A stretch of DNA of 64,000 nt. Origin: JAOUJD01 sp963811265. Lineage in GTDB: Bacteria > Pseudomonadota > Gammaproteobacteria > Burkholderiales > Burkholderiaceae_F. Numbering within the stretch: position 1 is the first letter of the stretch; each line of letters starts with the position of its first letter. The translations under genes and the position numbers were made by a program. This document shows, one piece after another, positions 1 to 7,841 of this stretch. The stretch is taken from NCBI GenBank assembly GCA_963811265.1, contig CAWEQS010000005.1, positions 1 through 64,000 on the forward strand. The letters are read 5' to 3'. The notes below the pieces were generated by a model. That model saw only the letters and a list, made by a program, of their open reading frames with translations. It searched no databases and had not been told where the DNA came from.

Positions 1-225
1 GGCCGGCCCGAACAGCATGTCGAACTGCACCCGTCCCGCGTCCCGCGCCGCGAGCAGCGTCCGCGCGTAGAAGCGGGCGAGCTGCCCCAGTGTTGCCCCG
101 CGGTTGAACAGTCCCGCGTTGAAGAAGTAAGGCGACAGGCGTCCGGCCTTGGTCCTGAACTCGCCGAACTTCAGCACCCCGGACTGCAGCGCGAACTCGA
201 TGAATTGCTGTTTAAGTGCGTCCAC
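1..225 (-). CDS. pyrE: orotate phosphoribosyltransferase, N-terminal part
   Basis: The visible 75 residues match the start of bacterial PyrE, which joins orotate to PRPP to make orotidine monophosphate in pyrimidine synthesis. Family-typical features are an N-terminal helix with KQQFIEFAL, then LKFGEFRTKAGRLSPYFFN, which contains the conserved K-S/AGR-SPYFFN stretch that shapes the active site, and a following GRATLG-like turn (here NRGATLG). The chosen start is GTG at 223-225, because no ATG precedes the conserved region in frame. The PRPP-binding loop and the C-terminus lie beyond the left edge of the window. It is divergent from the exonuclease III gene, with about 100 bases between the two starts. 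Identification is from family motifs; the missing part cannot be checked. Confidence 0.85.
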   Translation of the reverse strand, partial: MDALKQQFIEFALQSGVLKFGEFRTKAGRLSPYFFNAGLFNRGATLGQLARFYARTLLAARDAGRVQFDMLFGPA

Positions 226-329
226 GATTGATGAGGGGCTGGCCGCCCCTTCCGGTTCCGGCGCGATTTTGCCGCAACGGTCTCCGAAAGGCTGCACAAT
301 TCCCCACCTTTTTCGGCTCGTCTTGTTGC

Positions 330-1106
330 ATGTTCAGGATCGTCACGCTCAATGCCAACGGAATCCGTTCGGCCGGCAGCAAGGGGCTCTTCCGCTGGCT
401 GAAGCGCGTCGAGCCTGACGTCGTCTGCCTGCAGGAAGTCAAGGCGCACGAAGGCGACATACCGGAAGCGCTGCGCGCCACCGCGCAGTTCCACTCGCAC
501 TTCCACTGCGCCGAGAAGAAGGGCTATTCGGGCACCGCGCTGTACGCGGTGAAGAAGCCGCGGTCGGTCCGCTGCGGGTTCGGCTCTCCGGAGTTCGACG
601 CCGAGGGCCGCTACATCGAGGCCGAGTTCGCCAACGTCAGCGTCATCTCCGTCTACTTTCCGTCGGGCTCTTCCGGTCCCGAGCGGCAGGCGGCCAAGTT
701 CCGCTTCCTCGAGCAGTTCCGACCGCACCTCGCGCGCCTGATGGCGAGCGGACGGGAAGTCGTGCTCTGTGGCGACGTCAACATCGCGCACAAGGAGATC
801 GACCTCAGGAACTGGCGGAGCAACCAGAAGAACTCGGGCTTCCTCCCCGAGGAGCGCGCGTGGCTGTCGCGCGTCTTCGACGAGCAGGGCTGGGTCGACG
901 TGTTCCGGCAGCTCGACCCGCGGCCCGAGCAGTACACCTGGTGGAGCAACCGCGGCCAGGCGTGGGCGAAGAACGTCGGCTGGCGCATCGACTACCAGAT
1001 CGCCACGCCGGGCATCGCGGCGCGCGCCCGGCGGGCGGAGATCTACACGACGAAGCGGTTTTCCGATCACGCGCCGTTGACCATCGAATACACCGGAAGG
1101 CTCTGA
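330..1106 (+). CDS. xth: exodeoxyribonuclease III
   Basis: A 258-residue endonuclease/exonuclease/phosphatase-fold protein of the ExoIII/AP-endonuclease family, which cuts DNA 5' of abasic sites and degrades 3' ends in base excision repair. Visible catalytic motifs are NANGIR (residues 8-13), QEVK with metal ligand Glu36, CGDVNIAH with Asp149 and Asn151, DLRNWRSNQ, and the C-terminal FSDHAPL with Asp246 and catalytic His247. The length is normal for bacterial ExoIII. The start at 330 gives the conserved MFRIVTLNANGIR beginning; the longer in-frame extension upstream has no family match. It is divergent from pyrE, a neighbourhood commonly seen in betaproteobacteria (pyrE-xth), and the next gene follows after six bases. 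Confidence 0.95.
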   Translation: MFRIVTLNANGIRSAGSKGLFRWLKRVEPDVVCLQEVKAHEGDIPEALRATAQFHSHFHCAEKKGYSGTALYAVKKPRSVRCGFGSPEFDAEGRYIEAEFANVSVISVYFPSGSSGPERQAAKFRFLEQFRPHLARLMASGREVVLCGDVNIAHKEIDLRNWRSNQKNSGFLPEERAWLSRVFDEQGWVDVFRQLDPRPEQYTWWSNRGQAWAKNVGWRIDYQIATPGIAARARRAEIYTTKRFSDHAPLTIEYTGRL

Positions 1107-1112
1107 ACGCAC

Positions 1113-2444
1113 ATGGCCACGCCTCCCTCGCTCCATGACCGGCTGCACGATCACGTGCACCTGCGTGACATCGGCTGGTTGCTCGCGATCGCGCTCGCCG
1201 TGCTCGCGCTGACCGCGTGGGGCCTGTGGTACCTGGCGCCGCCACCGCCGCCGAAGCAGATAGTGATGAGCACCGGCGCGCCCGACGGCGCGTATCACGC
1301 GTACGCCCTGCGCTACCAGGCCATCCTCGCCGAACAGGGCATGGAGCTCGTGCTGAAGCCGTCGAAGGGCGCGCAGGAGAACCTTGAGCGACTCCGTGGC
1401 CACGTTGACGACGTCGACGTCGCGCTGGTGCAGAGCGGACTGGCCCGGGATTCGGAGCCGGGCCTGGTCACGCTCGGCAGCGTGTTCTACGAACCCGTCT
1501 GGGTGTTCTACCGGGACCCGCGCGTCCTCGAGCGCGGCTCCGAGCTGGCGGGCAAGAAGATCGCGATCGGGTCGCCGGGCAGCGGCACGGCGGAACTGGG
1601 CAGGACGCTCGCGCAATCGGCGGGACTCGACCAGCCTCCGACCGAACTGGTCGAAGTCGGCGGGCTCGCCGCCGCCGAGGCCCTCGCGAGCGGCGCCGTC
1701 GGCGCCGCGTTCTTCGTCTCCGCGGTCGACGGCCCGGCCGTGGCGAAGCTGCTGGCCACGCCCGGCGTGCGGCTGATGGACATGCGCCACGCCGATGCGT
1801 ACGTCCGGCGCATGCCGTTCCTCCACAAGCTCGTGCTTCCCGAGGGCGTGGTCGACTTGCAGCGCAACCTGCCGCCGCAGACCGTCACGCTGGTGGCGCT
1901 GACGGCGAACCTCGTGGCGCGGGACGAACTGCATCCCGTGGCCACCGAGCTGCTGCTTTCGGCGGCGACGAAGGTCCACGGCGGCCCCACGCTGCTGCAT
2001 GCAGCCAACGTCTTCCCGGCGCCGCTCGACCCGTCGTTGCCGCTGTCGACCGACGCCGAGCGCTTCTACAAGGACCGGCCAGGCCTGCTGCGGCGATTGC
2101 TGCCGTTCTGGCTCGCCATCTGGCTCGAGCGCACGCTGTTCATCCTGGTGCCGCTGGCCGCGATCGGGGTGCCGCTGTTCGCATACCTGCCGAAGGTCTA
2201 CGACTGGCGCATGCGCGGGCGCCTCGATCACTGGTACCGCGAACTCAAGCGGCTCGAGCACGCGACCGAGCGGGGCACGCTCGTCGAAAAGCAACTGCAC
2301 CGGCTCGACGAGATCGAGACGACGCTGAACAGCCTCAAGGTCCCGATGGGATACCTCGACCGGCTCTACACGCTTCGAACCCACACGACGTACGTGCGCG
2401 GCGTGCTGAGCCGGCGCGCCGGGCAGCTCGCGGGAACGGACTGA
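1113..2444 (+). CDS. TAXI family solute-binding protein, membrane anchored
   Basis: A 443-residue protein of the TAXI type (TRAP-transporter-associated extracytoplasmic immunogenic protein). Residues 21-42 form a transmembrane anchor. A periplasmic binding-protein domain follows, beginning IVMSTGAPDGAYHAYA, the usual first strand and ligand loop of this family, with KIAIGSPGSGT further on. Around residues 325-360 a second hydrophobic segment is flanked by Arg and followed by a basic, probably cytoplasmic, helical tail. The tail looks coiled-coil-like (ELKRLEHATERG). No TRAP permease gene is adjacent, so this is either an orphan binding protein or a sensor-like membrane protein. The ligand is unknown. 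The family assignment is by the N-terminal motif and overall order; the two-anchor form is known for a subset of these proteins in betaproteobacteria. Confidence 0.75.
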   Translation: MATPPSLHDRLHDHVHLRDIGWLLAIALAVLALTAWGLWYLAPPPPPKQIVMSTGAPDGAYHAYALRYQAILAEQGMELVLKPSKGAQENLERLRGHVDDVDVALVQSGLARDSEPGLVTLGSVFYEPVWVFYRDPRVLERGSELAGKKIAIGSPGSGTAELGRTLAQSAGLDQPPTELVEVGGLAAAEALASGAVGAAFFVSAVDGPAVAKLLATPGVRLMDMRHADAYVRRMPFLHKLVLPEGVVDLQRNLPPQTVTLVALTANLVARDELHPVATELLLSAATKVHGGPTLLHAANVFPAPLDPSLPLSTDAERFYKDRPGLLRRLLPFWLAIWLERTLFILVPLAAIGVPLFAYLPKVYDWRMRGRLDHWYRELKRLEHATERGTLVEKQLHRLDEIETTLNSLKVPMGYLDRLYTLRTHTTYVRGVLSRRAGQLAGTD

Positions 2445-2496
2445 CCCCGCCGAACCGCGGCGGTCACCGGCGACTTCGCCACTACACTCGCTCGCC

Positions 2497-3934
2497 ATGG
2501 CGGAGATCGGCACGACCGGCACGACCGGCGCGGAAGGGCCCGCGCGCCGCTGGAGCGATGCGGTCCGGGTCTACCTCGAGCCGGCGTCGCTGCGGATGTT
2601 CTTCCTCGGGTTCGGCGCCGGGCTTGCCGCTGCTGCTGGTGCTCGGCACGCTTTCCTTCCGGCTGCGCGAAGCGGGCATCGACCGCACCACCATCGGCTA
2701 CCTGAGCTGGGTCGGCCTCGCCTACGGCGTCAAGTGGGCGTGGGCCCCGCTCGTCGATCGGCTTCCGCTGCCCGGCCTGACGCGCGCGCTGGGCCGCCGT
2801 CGCGGCTGGCTGCTGCTCGCGCAGGCAGGCGTGATCGCGGGCCTCGTGGGCATGGCGCTCGCCGACCCGCGCAACGGCCTCGACGGGCTGATCGGGTTCG
2901 CGCTGCTCGTCGCCTTCTCGTCCGCCACGCAGGACATCGCGCTCGACGCGTTCCGCATCGAGTCGGCGCAGGTGGAGAAGCAGGCCGCGCTCGCGGCCAC
3001 GTACCAGACCGGCTATCGCATCGCGATGATCTGGGCCGGCGCGGGCGTGCTGTGGATCGCCGCGCGTTCGGCCGGCGGCGATGCGGCGGGCTACAGCGCG
3101 TCGGCGTGGACGACGGCCTACTTCGCGATGGCCGCCTCCATGCTGGTCGGCGTCGCGACGGTGCTGCTTTCGCCGGAGCCGGCTCCCAGCGCGGGCCGCG
3201 CGCTCGACGACAGCGACGAACGCGCGCTCGCGCAGCGCCTGGTCGCCGAGCGCGGCCTCGGTCCGCGCGCCGCCGCGGTGGTCGCCTGGGTCCGCACGGC
3301 CGTCGTCGGCCCCTTCGCGGACTTCATCGAGCGCTACCGCTGGCACGCGCTGCTGCTGCTGGCGCTGATCGCCATGTACCGCATCTCCGACGTCGTGATG
3401 GGCATCATGGCGAACCCGTTCTACGTGGACATGGGCTACACGAAGGACGAAGTCGCCGCCGTGTCGAAGGTGTATGGCGTGGTGATGACGCTGGTGGGCG
3501 CCTTCATCGGCGGCGTGCTTGCGCTGCGCTTCGGCGTGACCCGGATCCTGATGCTCGGCGCCGTGCTGTCGGCGGCGTCGAACCTGCTGTTCGCGTGGCT
3601 CGCGTCGCGCGGCCACGACCTCACCGGCCTGATCTTCACGATCTCCGCCGACAACCTCTCGGCCGGCATCGCGTCGGCGGCCTTCATCGCCTACCTGTCG
3701 AGCCTGACCAACGTCCGGTACTCGGCCACCCAGTACGCGCTGTTCTCGTCGGTGATGCTGCTGCTGCCGAAGTTCGTGGCCGGCTTCTCGGGCGCGTTCG
3801 TCGACGCCTTTGGCTACGCGGCGTTCTTCTACGCCACCGCCCTGCTCGGCGTTCCGGTGCTGCTCCTCGTGTGGCTGGCGAGCCGCGTGCACGCGCAGCC
3901 GCGCGCCGACGCGCAGTCCTCCCCGTCCGGGTAG
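2497..3934 (+). CDS. AmpG-like MFS permease (one frameshift)
   Basis: A 12-helix major facilitator of the AmpG group, whose founding member imports anhydro-muropeptides during cell-wall recycling. Conserved elements are RMFFLGFGAGLPLLL near the start, TTIGYLSWVGLAYGVKWAWAPL, RRRGWLLLAQAG, and QDIALDAFRIE in helix 4, which matches the AmpG signature region. The start ATG at 2497 supplies the first conserved residues. At about 2623-2630 the frame changes: the upstream frame reads through FGAGL and the family sequence continues in the +1 frame from PLLLVLG. Removing one T in cttgccg restores an uninterrupted reading frame to the stop at 3934. A base-call error is the simplest explanation; if the frameshift is real, the permease is dead. 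The substrate is inferred from the family only. It converges on metW with a 37-base gap. Confidence 0.75.
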
Positions 3935-3971
3935 TCGAGCACGGCGCACCCTCCCGCGCCGATGGCAAGCG

Positions 3972-4556
3972 TCAGCGGGTCTCGAAGCGGTACACCGCCA
4001 GCGTCGAGCGCAGGCCGGGCAGCACGTTGACCGGCTTGCCCTCGGCCAGCACGGAGCGCGCCGTGATCGTCAGCCCGACCTTCGATGCCAGGATCTCGAA
4101 GTCCTTGAGCGTGCACAGGTGGATGTTCGGCGTGTCGTACCACTGATACGGAATGTGCTTGGTCACGGGCATGCGACCCGCCAGCAGCGACACCGCGTGC
4201 TTCCAGTGCCCGAAGTTCGGGAAGCTGACGACGCCCTCGCGGCCGACCCGCGCCATCTCGCGCAGCAGCCCTTCGGCGTTGTGCATGGCCTGCAGCGTCT
4301 GCGACAGCACGACCGTGTCGAACATGTCGTCGTCGAACATCCGCAGGCCGGCGTCGAGGTTCTGCTGCACGACGTTGATCCGCGCGCGCACGCAGTGCGC
4401 CACGTGCTCGTCGTTCAGCTCGACGCCGTAGCCGCGGCAGCCCTTGGCGTCGCGCAGGTACGCGAGCAGCGTGCCGTCGCCGCAACCGAGGTCGAGCACG
4501 CGGCTGCCCGGCGCGATCCAGTCGGCGATCTGGGCGAGGTCGGCACGCAACGTCAT
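3972..4556 (-). CDS. metW: methionine biosynthesis protein MetW
   Basis: A 194-residue methyltransferase-fold protein. The AdoMet-binding loop VLDLGCGDGTLLAYL is intact, followed by the acidic end of strand 2 (GVELND) and a conserved family block SFPNFGHWK. MetW is found next to MetX in many proteobacteria, and work on pseudomonads shows that the pair is needed together for homoserine acylation. MetW itself probably acts as a partner or activator and not as a classical methyltransferase. Its ATG overlaps the metX stop (ATGA, 4553-4556), and a strong GGAGG ribosome-binding site lies within the end of metX, so translation is probably coupled. The gene ends 37 bases from the convergent AmpG-like gene. 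Confidence 0.93.
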   Translation of the reverse strand: MTLRADLAQIADWIAPGSRVLDLGCGDGTLLAYLRDAKGCRGYGVELNDEHVAHCVRARINVVQQNLDAGLRMFDDDMFDTVVLSQTLQAMHNAEGLLREMARVGREGVVSFPNFGHWKHAVSLLAGRMPVTKHIPYQWYDTPNIHLCTLKDFEILASKVGLTITARSVLAEGKPVNVLPGLRSTLAVYRFETR

Positions 4557-5704
4557 GCGTGCACCTCCTCGGCGATCGTCTCGAAGTAGTTGCGCATCAG
4601 CCGGTGATACCGCGGATCCTCGAGCAGGAACGCGTCGTGGCCGTGCGGCGCGTCGATCTCGGCGTACGAGACGTCGCGCCCGGTGGCGATGAGCGCCTCG
4701 ACGATCTCGCGCGACCGCTCGGGCGGGAAACGCCAGTCGGTCGTGAACGCGGCGAGCAGGAACTTCGCGCTGGCGGGACGCATCGCCGCGGCGAGGTCGC
4801 CGCCCGTCACCCGCGCCGGGTCGAAGTAGTCGAGCGCGCGCGTGATCAGCAGGTACGTGTTGGCGTCGAAGTACTCGGCGAACTTGTCGCCCTGGTAGCG
4901 CAGGTAGCTCTCGACCTCGAACTCGATGTCGTAGTGGAAGCGGTACTCGTCGCCGACCTCGCGATCGCGCAGGGCGCGGCCGAACTTCTCGGCCATGTCG
5001 GCGCCGGACAGGTACGTGATGTGGCCGATCATGCGCGCCACCCGCAACCCGCGCTTCGGCACGACGCCGTGCGCGTAGTAGTCGCCGCCGTGGAAGTCGG
5101 GATCGGAGCGGATCGCCGTGCGCGCGACCTCGTTGAACGCGATGTTCTGCGCCGACAGCTTGGGAGCCGACGCGATCGCCACGCAGTGCGCCAGGCGCTC
5201 CGGATACTGGATGGCCCACGACAGCGCCTGCATCCCGCCGAGCGAGCCGCCCATCACCGCCGCCCACCGCTCGATGCCGAGAACGTCTGCGAGCCGGGCC
5301 TGCGCGTTGACCCAGTCCTCCACGGTCACGACCGGGAAGCTGGCGCCATACGGCCTGCCGGTCGCCGGGCTGATCGACATCGGCCCGGTCGAACCGAAGC
5401 ACGAGCCGAGGTTGTTGACGCCGACCACGAAGAAGCGGTTGGTGTCGACCGGCTTGCCGGGACCGACCATGTTGTCCCACCAGCCGACGTTCGTCGGGTC
5501 GTCGGCCGCGATCCCCGCGACGTGGTGCGAGGCGTTCAGCGCATGGCAGACGAGCACCGCGTTGCTGCGGTCGGCGTTCAGCTGGCCGTAGGTCTCGACC
5601 GTCAACTCGTAGCCGTCGACCGACGCCCCGCTCGCGAGCGCAAGCGGCGCATCGAACCGGAACGACTGCGGTGTCACGACACCGACGGAACCCGACTTCA
5701 GCAT
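4553..5704 (-). CDS. metX: homoserine O-acyltransferase MetX
   Basis: A 383-residue alpha/beta-hydrolase-fold enzyme that acylates the hydroxyl of L-homoserine, the first committed step from homoserine to methionine. The nucleophile elbow is GGSLGGMQ, and the oxyanion and substrate regions include CHALNASHH and GPMSISPATGRPYG. The acid (TTDWRFPPER) and the catalytic histidine (APHGHDAFL) are both present. MetX enzymes use either acetyl-CoA or succinyl-CoA; many betaproteobacterial members are now named succinyltransferases, and this sequence alone does not settle the donor. The start at 5704 is chosen because the conserved PQSFRFDAPL block follows directly. Upstream lies a structured leader with a promoter, a candidate aptamer and a terminator that ends a few bases before the ATG. 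No clear Shine-Dalgarno sequence sits between terminator and start. Confidence 0.94.
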   Translation of the reverse strand: MLKSGSVGVVTPQSFRFDAPLALASGASVDGYELTVETYGQLNADRSNAVLVCHALNASHHVAGIAADDPTNVGWWDNMVGPGKPVDTNRFFVVGVNNLGSCFGSTGPMSISPATGRPYGASFPVVTVEDWVNAQARLADVLGIERWAAVMGGSLGGMQALSWAIQYPERLAHCVAIASAPKLSAQNIAFNEVARTAIRSDPDFHGGDYYAHGVVPKRGLRVARMIGHITYLSGADMAEKFGRALRDREVGDEYRFHYDIEFEVESYLRYQGDKFAEYFDANTYLLITRALDYFDPARVTGGDLAAAMRPASAKFLLAAFTTDWRFPPERSREIVEALIATGRDVSYAEIDAPHGHDAFLLEDPRYHRLMRNYFETIAEEVHA

Positions 5705-5708
5705 GGCC

Positions 5709-5746
5709 AATAAAAAACCCGAGAGGCGCTGGGGCCGGCTCGGGTT
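5709..5746 (-). terminator. intrinsic terminator in the metX leader (attenuator)
   Basis: On the minus strand an 8-bp perfect stem (AACCCGAG at 5746-5739 with CTCGGGTT at 5723-5716) encloses a 15-base GC-rich loop and is followed by a run of six U, then AUU, ending four bases before the metX ATG. The gene upstream of this leader is divergent, so there is no minus-strand transcript for it to end other than the metX mRNA itself. This placement fits premature termination control. Confidence 0.75.
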
Positions 5747-5765
5747 CGTCGCAGCAACGCTGCTT

Positions 5766-5830
5766 GACCTCTTTAGCGGTTTTCGGAGGCAACCCTCACG
5801 CGCCCGCAAGCGAGTCGGCAAATCGGCGCA
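5766..5830 (-). promoter_or_regulatory. candidate SAM-II-type riboswitch aptamer upstream of metX
   Basis: Read on the minus strand, the leader contains a P1-like stem GCGCC (5829-5825) with GGCGC (5804-5800). The 5' arm is followed immediately by GAUUUG, then CCG, then CUUGCGG inside the loop, and downstream comes GCUAAAGAGG (5777-5768). As I remember the SAM-II family, GAUUUG directly after the first strand, a CUUGC loop segment and a 3' GCUAAA pseudoknot strand are its conserved landmarks, and metX/metA are its usual targets. The loop GCGG (5807-5804) can pair with CCGC (5779-5776) to make the pseudoknot. Differences from the compact family form are a GAGG-GUUG-CCUC mini-hairpin insert (5796-5785) and no clear UUAAA. 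The inferred transcript starts almost exactly at the first stem. SAM-II is mainly known from alphaproteobacteria, so this is a candidate and not a confirmed member. Confidence 0.6.
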
Positions 5831-5837
5831 AGAGCGA

Positions 5838-5866
5838 AAAGTAGAGGTTCGGGAAAGCGGTGTCAA
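5838..5866 (-). promoter_or_regulatory. sigma70-like promoter for metX-metW
   Basis: The minus strand shows a perfect -35 box TTGACA (5866-5861), a 17-base spacer and TACTTT (5843-5838) as the -10 box. The -10 keeps the first, second and last consensus bases. The predicted start near 5831 falls at the first base of the candidate aptamer, which supports both calls. Confidence 0.65.
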
Positions 5867-5907
5867 ACTCGCGCTTCCGCACCCGCCCGCCTTCCGGGAG
5901 ACCTGTG

Positions 5908-6511
5908 ATGTCTTTCACCGTGTACGGCACGGCCGCCTCGGGCAACTGCCACAAGGTCCGCATGGCGCTCGACATCCTCGGCGAGCCGTACGAGTGGCGC
6001 GAGATCGACGTGCTGAAGGGCGAGTCGCGGACGCCGGAGTTCCTCGCGATGAACCCCAACGGCAAGGTGCCGGTGCTGGCCATCGACGGCATCGACGTTC
6101 CTGCCCGAGTCCAACGCGATCCTCTGGTACCTCGGCGAGGGCACGAAGCTCGTGCCGGACGACCGCCTCGCGCGAGCCCGCATGCTGCAGTGGATGTTCT
6201 TCGAGCAGTACAGCCACGAGCCGGCGATCGCGGTCGCGCGCTTCATCCGGTGCTTCCTGAAGCGCGACGACGACCCGCGGCTGCCGGAACTCGCGAAGCG
6301 GGGCGACGCCGCCCTCGGCGTGATGGAGCGGCACCTGGCGGCACACGACTGGTTCGCCGGGAACGCGCTGACGATCGCCGACCTCGCGCTGTTCGCCTAC
6401 ACGCACAAGGCCGCCGACGGCGGCTTCGACCTCGCCCGCTACCCCGCGGTCTCGGCGTGGCTCGCACGCTGCAGGCGGCACCGCGGCGTCACGGAGATGC
6501 CGACGCCGTGA
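5908..6511 (+). CDS. glutathione S-transferase family protein (one frameshift)
   Basis: A soluble GST-fold protein of about 200 residues. The N-terminal thioredoxin-like domain shows the family start SFTVYGTAASGNCHKVRMAL, the cis-proline loop NPNGKVPVL, and the glutathione-contacting LPESNAILWYL in the next frame. The all-helical C-terminal domain contains the N-capping-box-like stretch FAGNALTIADLALFAYTH. A single extra base near 6097-6100 (between GIDG-type turn and LPES) breaks the frame; the second frame continues to the stop at 6511. The start ATG at 5908 has GGGAG seven bases upstream. Substrate cannot be assigned from sequence. It is divergent from metX and shares the intergenic region that holds the metX leader. 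Confidence 0.8.
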
Positions 6512-6520
6512 AGCCCTGAC

Positions 6521-7753
6521 GTGCGCCGGCAGCCCGCGATCGCCTTCATCCTGGTCACGGTGCTCATCGACGTGATGGGCATCGGCCTGCTGCTGCCGGT
6601 GATCCCCGCGCTGGTCGGCGAGTTCACGGCGAGCCGCGATGCGCAGACGTACTGGTACGGCGCGCTGATGGTGACCTTCGGGCTGGCGCAGTTCCTGTGC
6701 TCCCCGCTGCTCGGCGCGCTGTCCGACCGGTACGGGCGGCGACCGGTGCTGCTGGCGTCGATCACCGGCCTCGGGACGATGTTCTTCCTGTCGGCCATCG
6801 TCACCTCGCTGCCGGCGCTGCTCGCCACGCGCGTGCTCGGCGGCGCGCTGGCCGCGAACTTCTCCGTGGCCAACGCCTACGTCGCCGACATCAGCACGCC
6901 CGAACAGCGCGCCAGGGGCTTCGGCCGGATCGGCGCCGCGTTCGGCATCGGCTTCATCGTCGGCCCGGCGATCGGCGGCACGCTTGGCAGCATCGACATC
7001 CGCCTGCCCTTCTACGCGGCCGCCGCGCTGTCGCTCGTCAACGCCGTCTACGGCCTGTTCGTGCTGCCGGAGTCGCTGCCGCGCGAGCGGCGCAAGGCCA
7101 TCGAGTGGCGCAAGGCGAACCCGTTCTCGTCGCTGGCCGGCCTCACGCGCCTGAAGAGCGTCGGCGCGCTGGTCGTCGTGATCGGGCTGGTCACGCTCGC
7201 GCAATTCATCCTGCACGGCACCTGGGTGCTGTACACGGGCTTCCGCTTCGGGTGGGGGCCGCAGGAGAACGGGCTGTCGCTGTTCGTCGTCGGACTGGCG
7301 AGCGCCGTGATGCAGGGACTGCTGCTCGGCGGGCTGCTCAAGCGGATCGGCGAGCGGCACGTCGTCGTGGCCGGCATGGTGTCCGGCCTGTTCGCGTACA
7401 CGTTCTACGGGCTGGCCACGCAGGGCTGGATGATGTACGCGATCATCGCCGCGAACCTGCTCGCCTTCGCCGTCGGGCCGAGCCTGAACGCGATCGTCTC
7501 GAAGGCGGCCGATCCCCGCCAGCAGGGCCTGGCGATGGGGTCGCTGTCGTCGCTCGCCAGCCTGATGGCCGTCATCGCTCCGCTGCTGGGCGCGCCGCTG
7601 CTGGCGGAGGTCAGCCACCTGCCTGCCGGGGACTGGCGCATCGGCGCCCCGTTCTTCCTGTCGGCGGCGCTGCAGGCGGCCGCCCTGGTCCTCGCCGTGC
7701 TCCACTTCCGCCGCCACCGTCCGGTGCCGCACGTCGCCATCGACGCGCCATAG
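6521..7753 (+). CDS. MFS exporter of the TCR/TetA type
   Basis: A 410-residue, 12-helix major facilitator. Helix 1 carries VTVLIDVMGIGLLLPVIPAL, and the loop between helices 2 and 3 carries motif A as LLGALSDRYGRRPVLLAS, both typical of TetA/TCR drug-proton antiporters. Helix 5 has GFIVGPAIGGTLG, the motif C seen in exporters. Cytoplasmic halves are joined by a short Arg/Lys-rich loop (RERRKAIEWRKAN). The start is GTG at 6521, nine bases after the transferase stop, so the two genes could be cotranscribed. The family exports tetracyclines among others, but members with other substrates are common, and resistance should not be assumed. No regulator is adjacent. Confidence 0.85.
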   Translation: MRRQPAIAFILVTVLIDVMGIGLLLPVIPALVGEFTASRDAQTYWYGALMVTFGLAQFLCSPLLGALSDRYGRRPVLLASITGLGTMFFLSAIVTSLPALLATRVLGGALAANFSVANAYVADISTPEQRARGFGRIGAAFGIGFIVGPAIGGTLGSIDIRLPFYAAAALSLVNAVYGLFVLPESLPRERRKAIEWRKANPFSSLAGLTRLKSVGALVVVIGLVTLAQFILHGTWVLYTGFRFGWGPQENGLSLFVVGLASAVMQGLLLGGLLKRIGERHVVVAGMVSGLFAYTFYGLATQGWMMYAIIAANLLAFAVGPSLNAIVSKAADPRQQGLAMGSLSSLASLMAVIAPLLGAPLLAEVSHLPAGDWRIGAPFFLSAALQAAALVLAVLHFRRHRPVPHVAIDAP

Positions 7754-7841
7754 GCGACCTGCGCGGCGCTTCGCACTACCATTCACCCTTTGCAGCCGGC
7801 CGGCCCGAACGAGGCCGCGGCGCACTTCGCCGACAACAACG

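Noticed and set aside
171..2522. A 783-codon minus-strand frame over xth and the TAXI gene
   Set aside because: Same shadow composition, opposite two well supported genes.
6521..7753. Calling the MFS gene a tetracycline resistance determinant
   Set aside because: Family motifs show only a TCR-type exporter. Chromosomal members with other substrates are common, and no TetR is adjacent.
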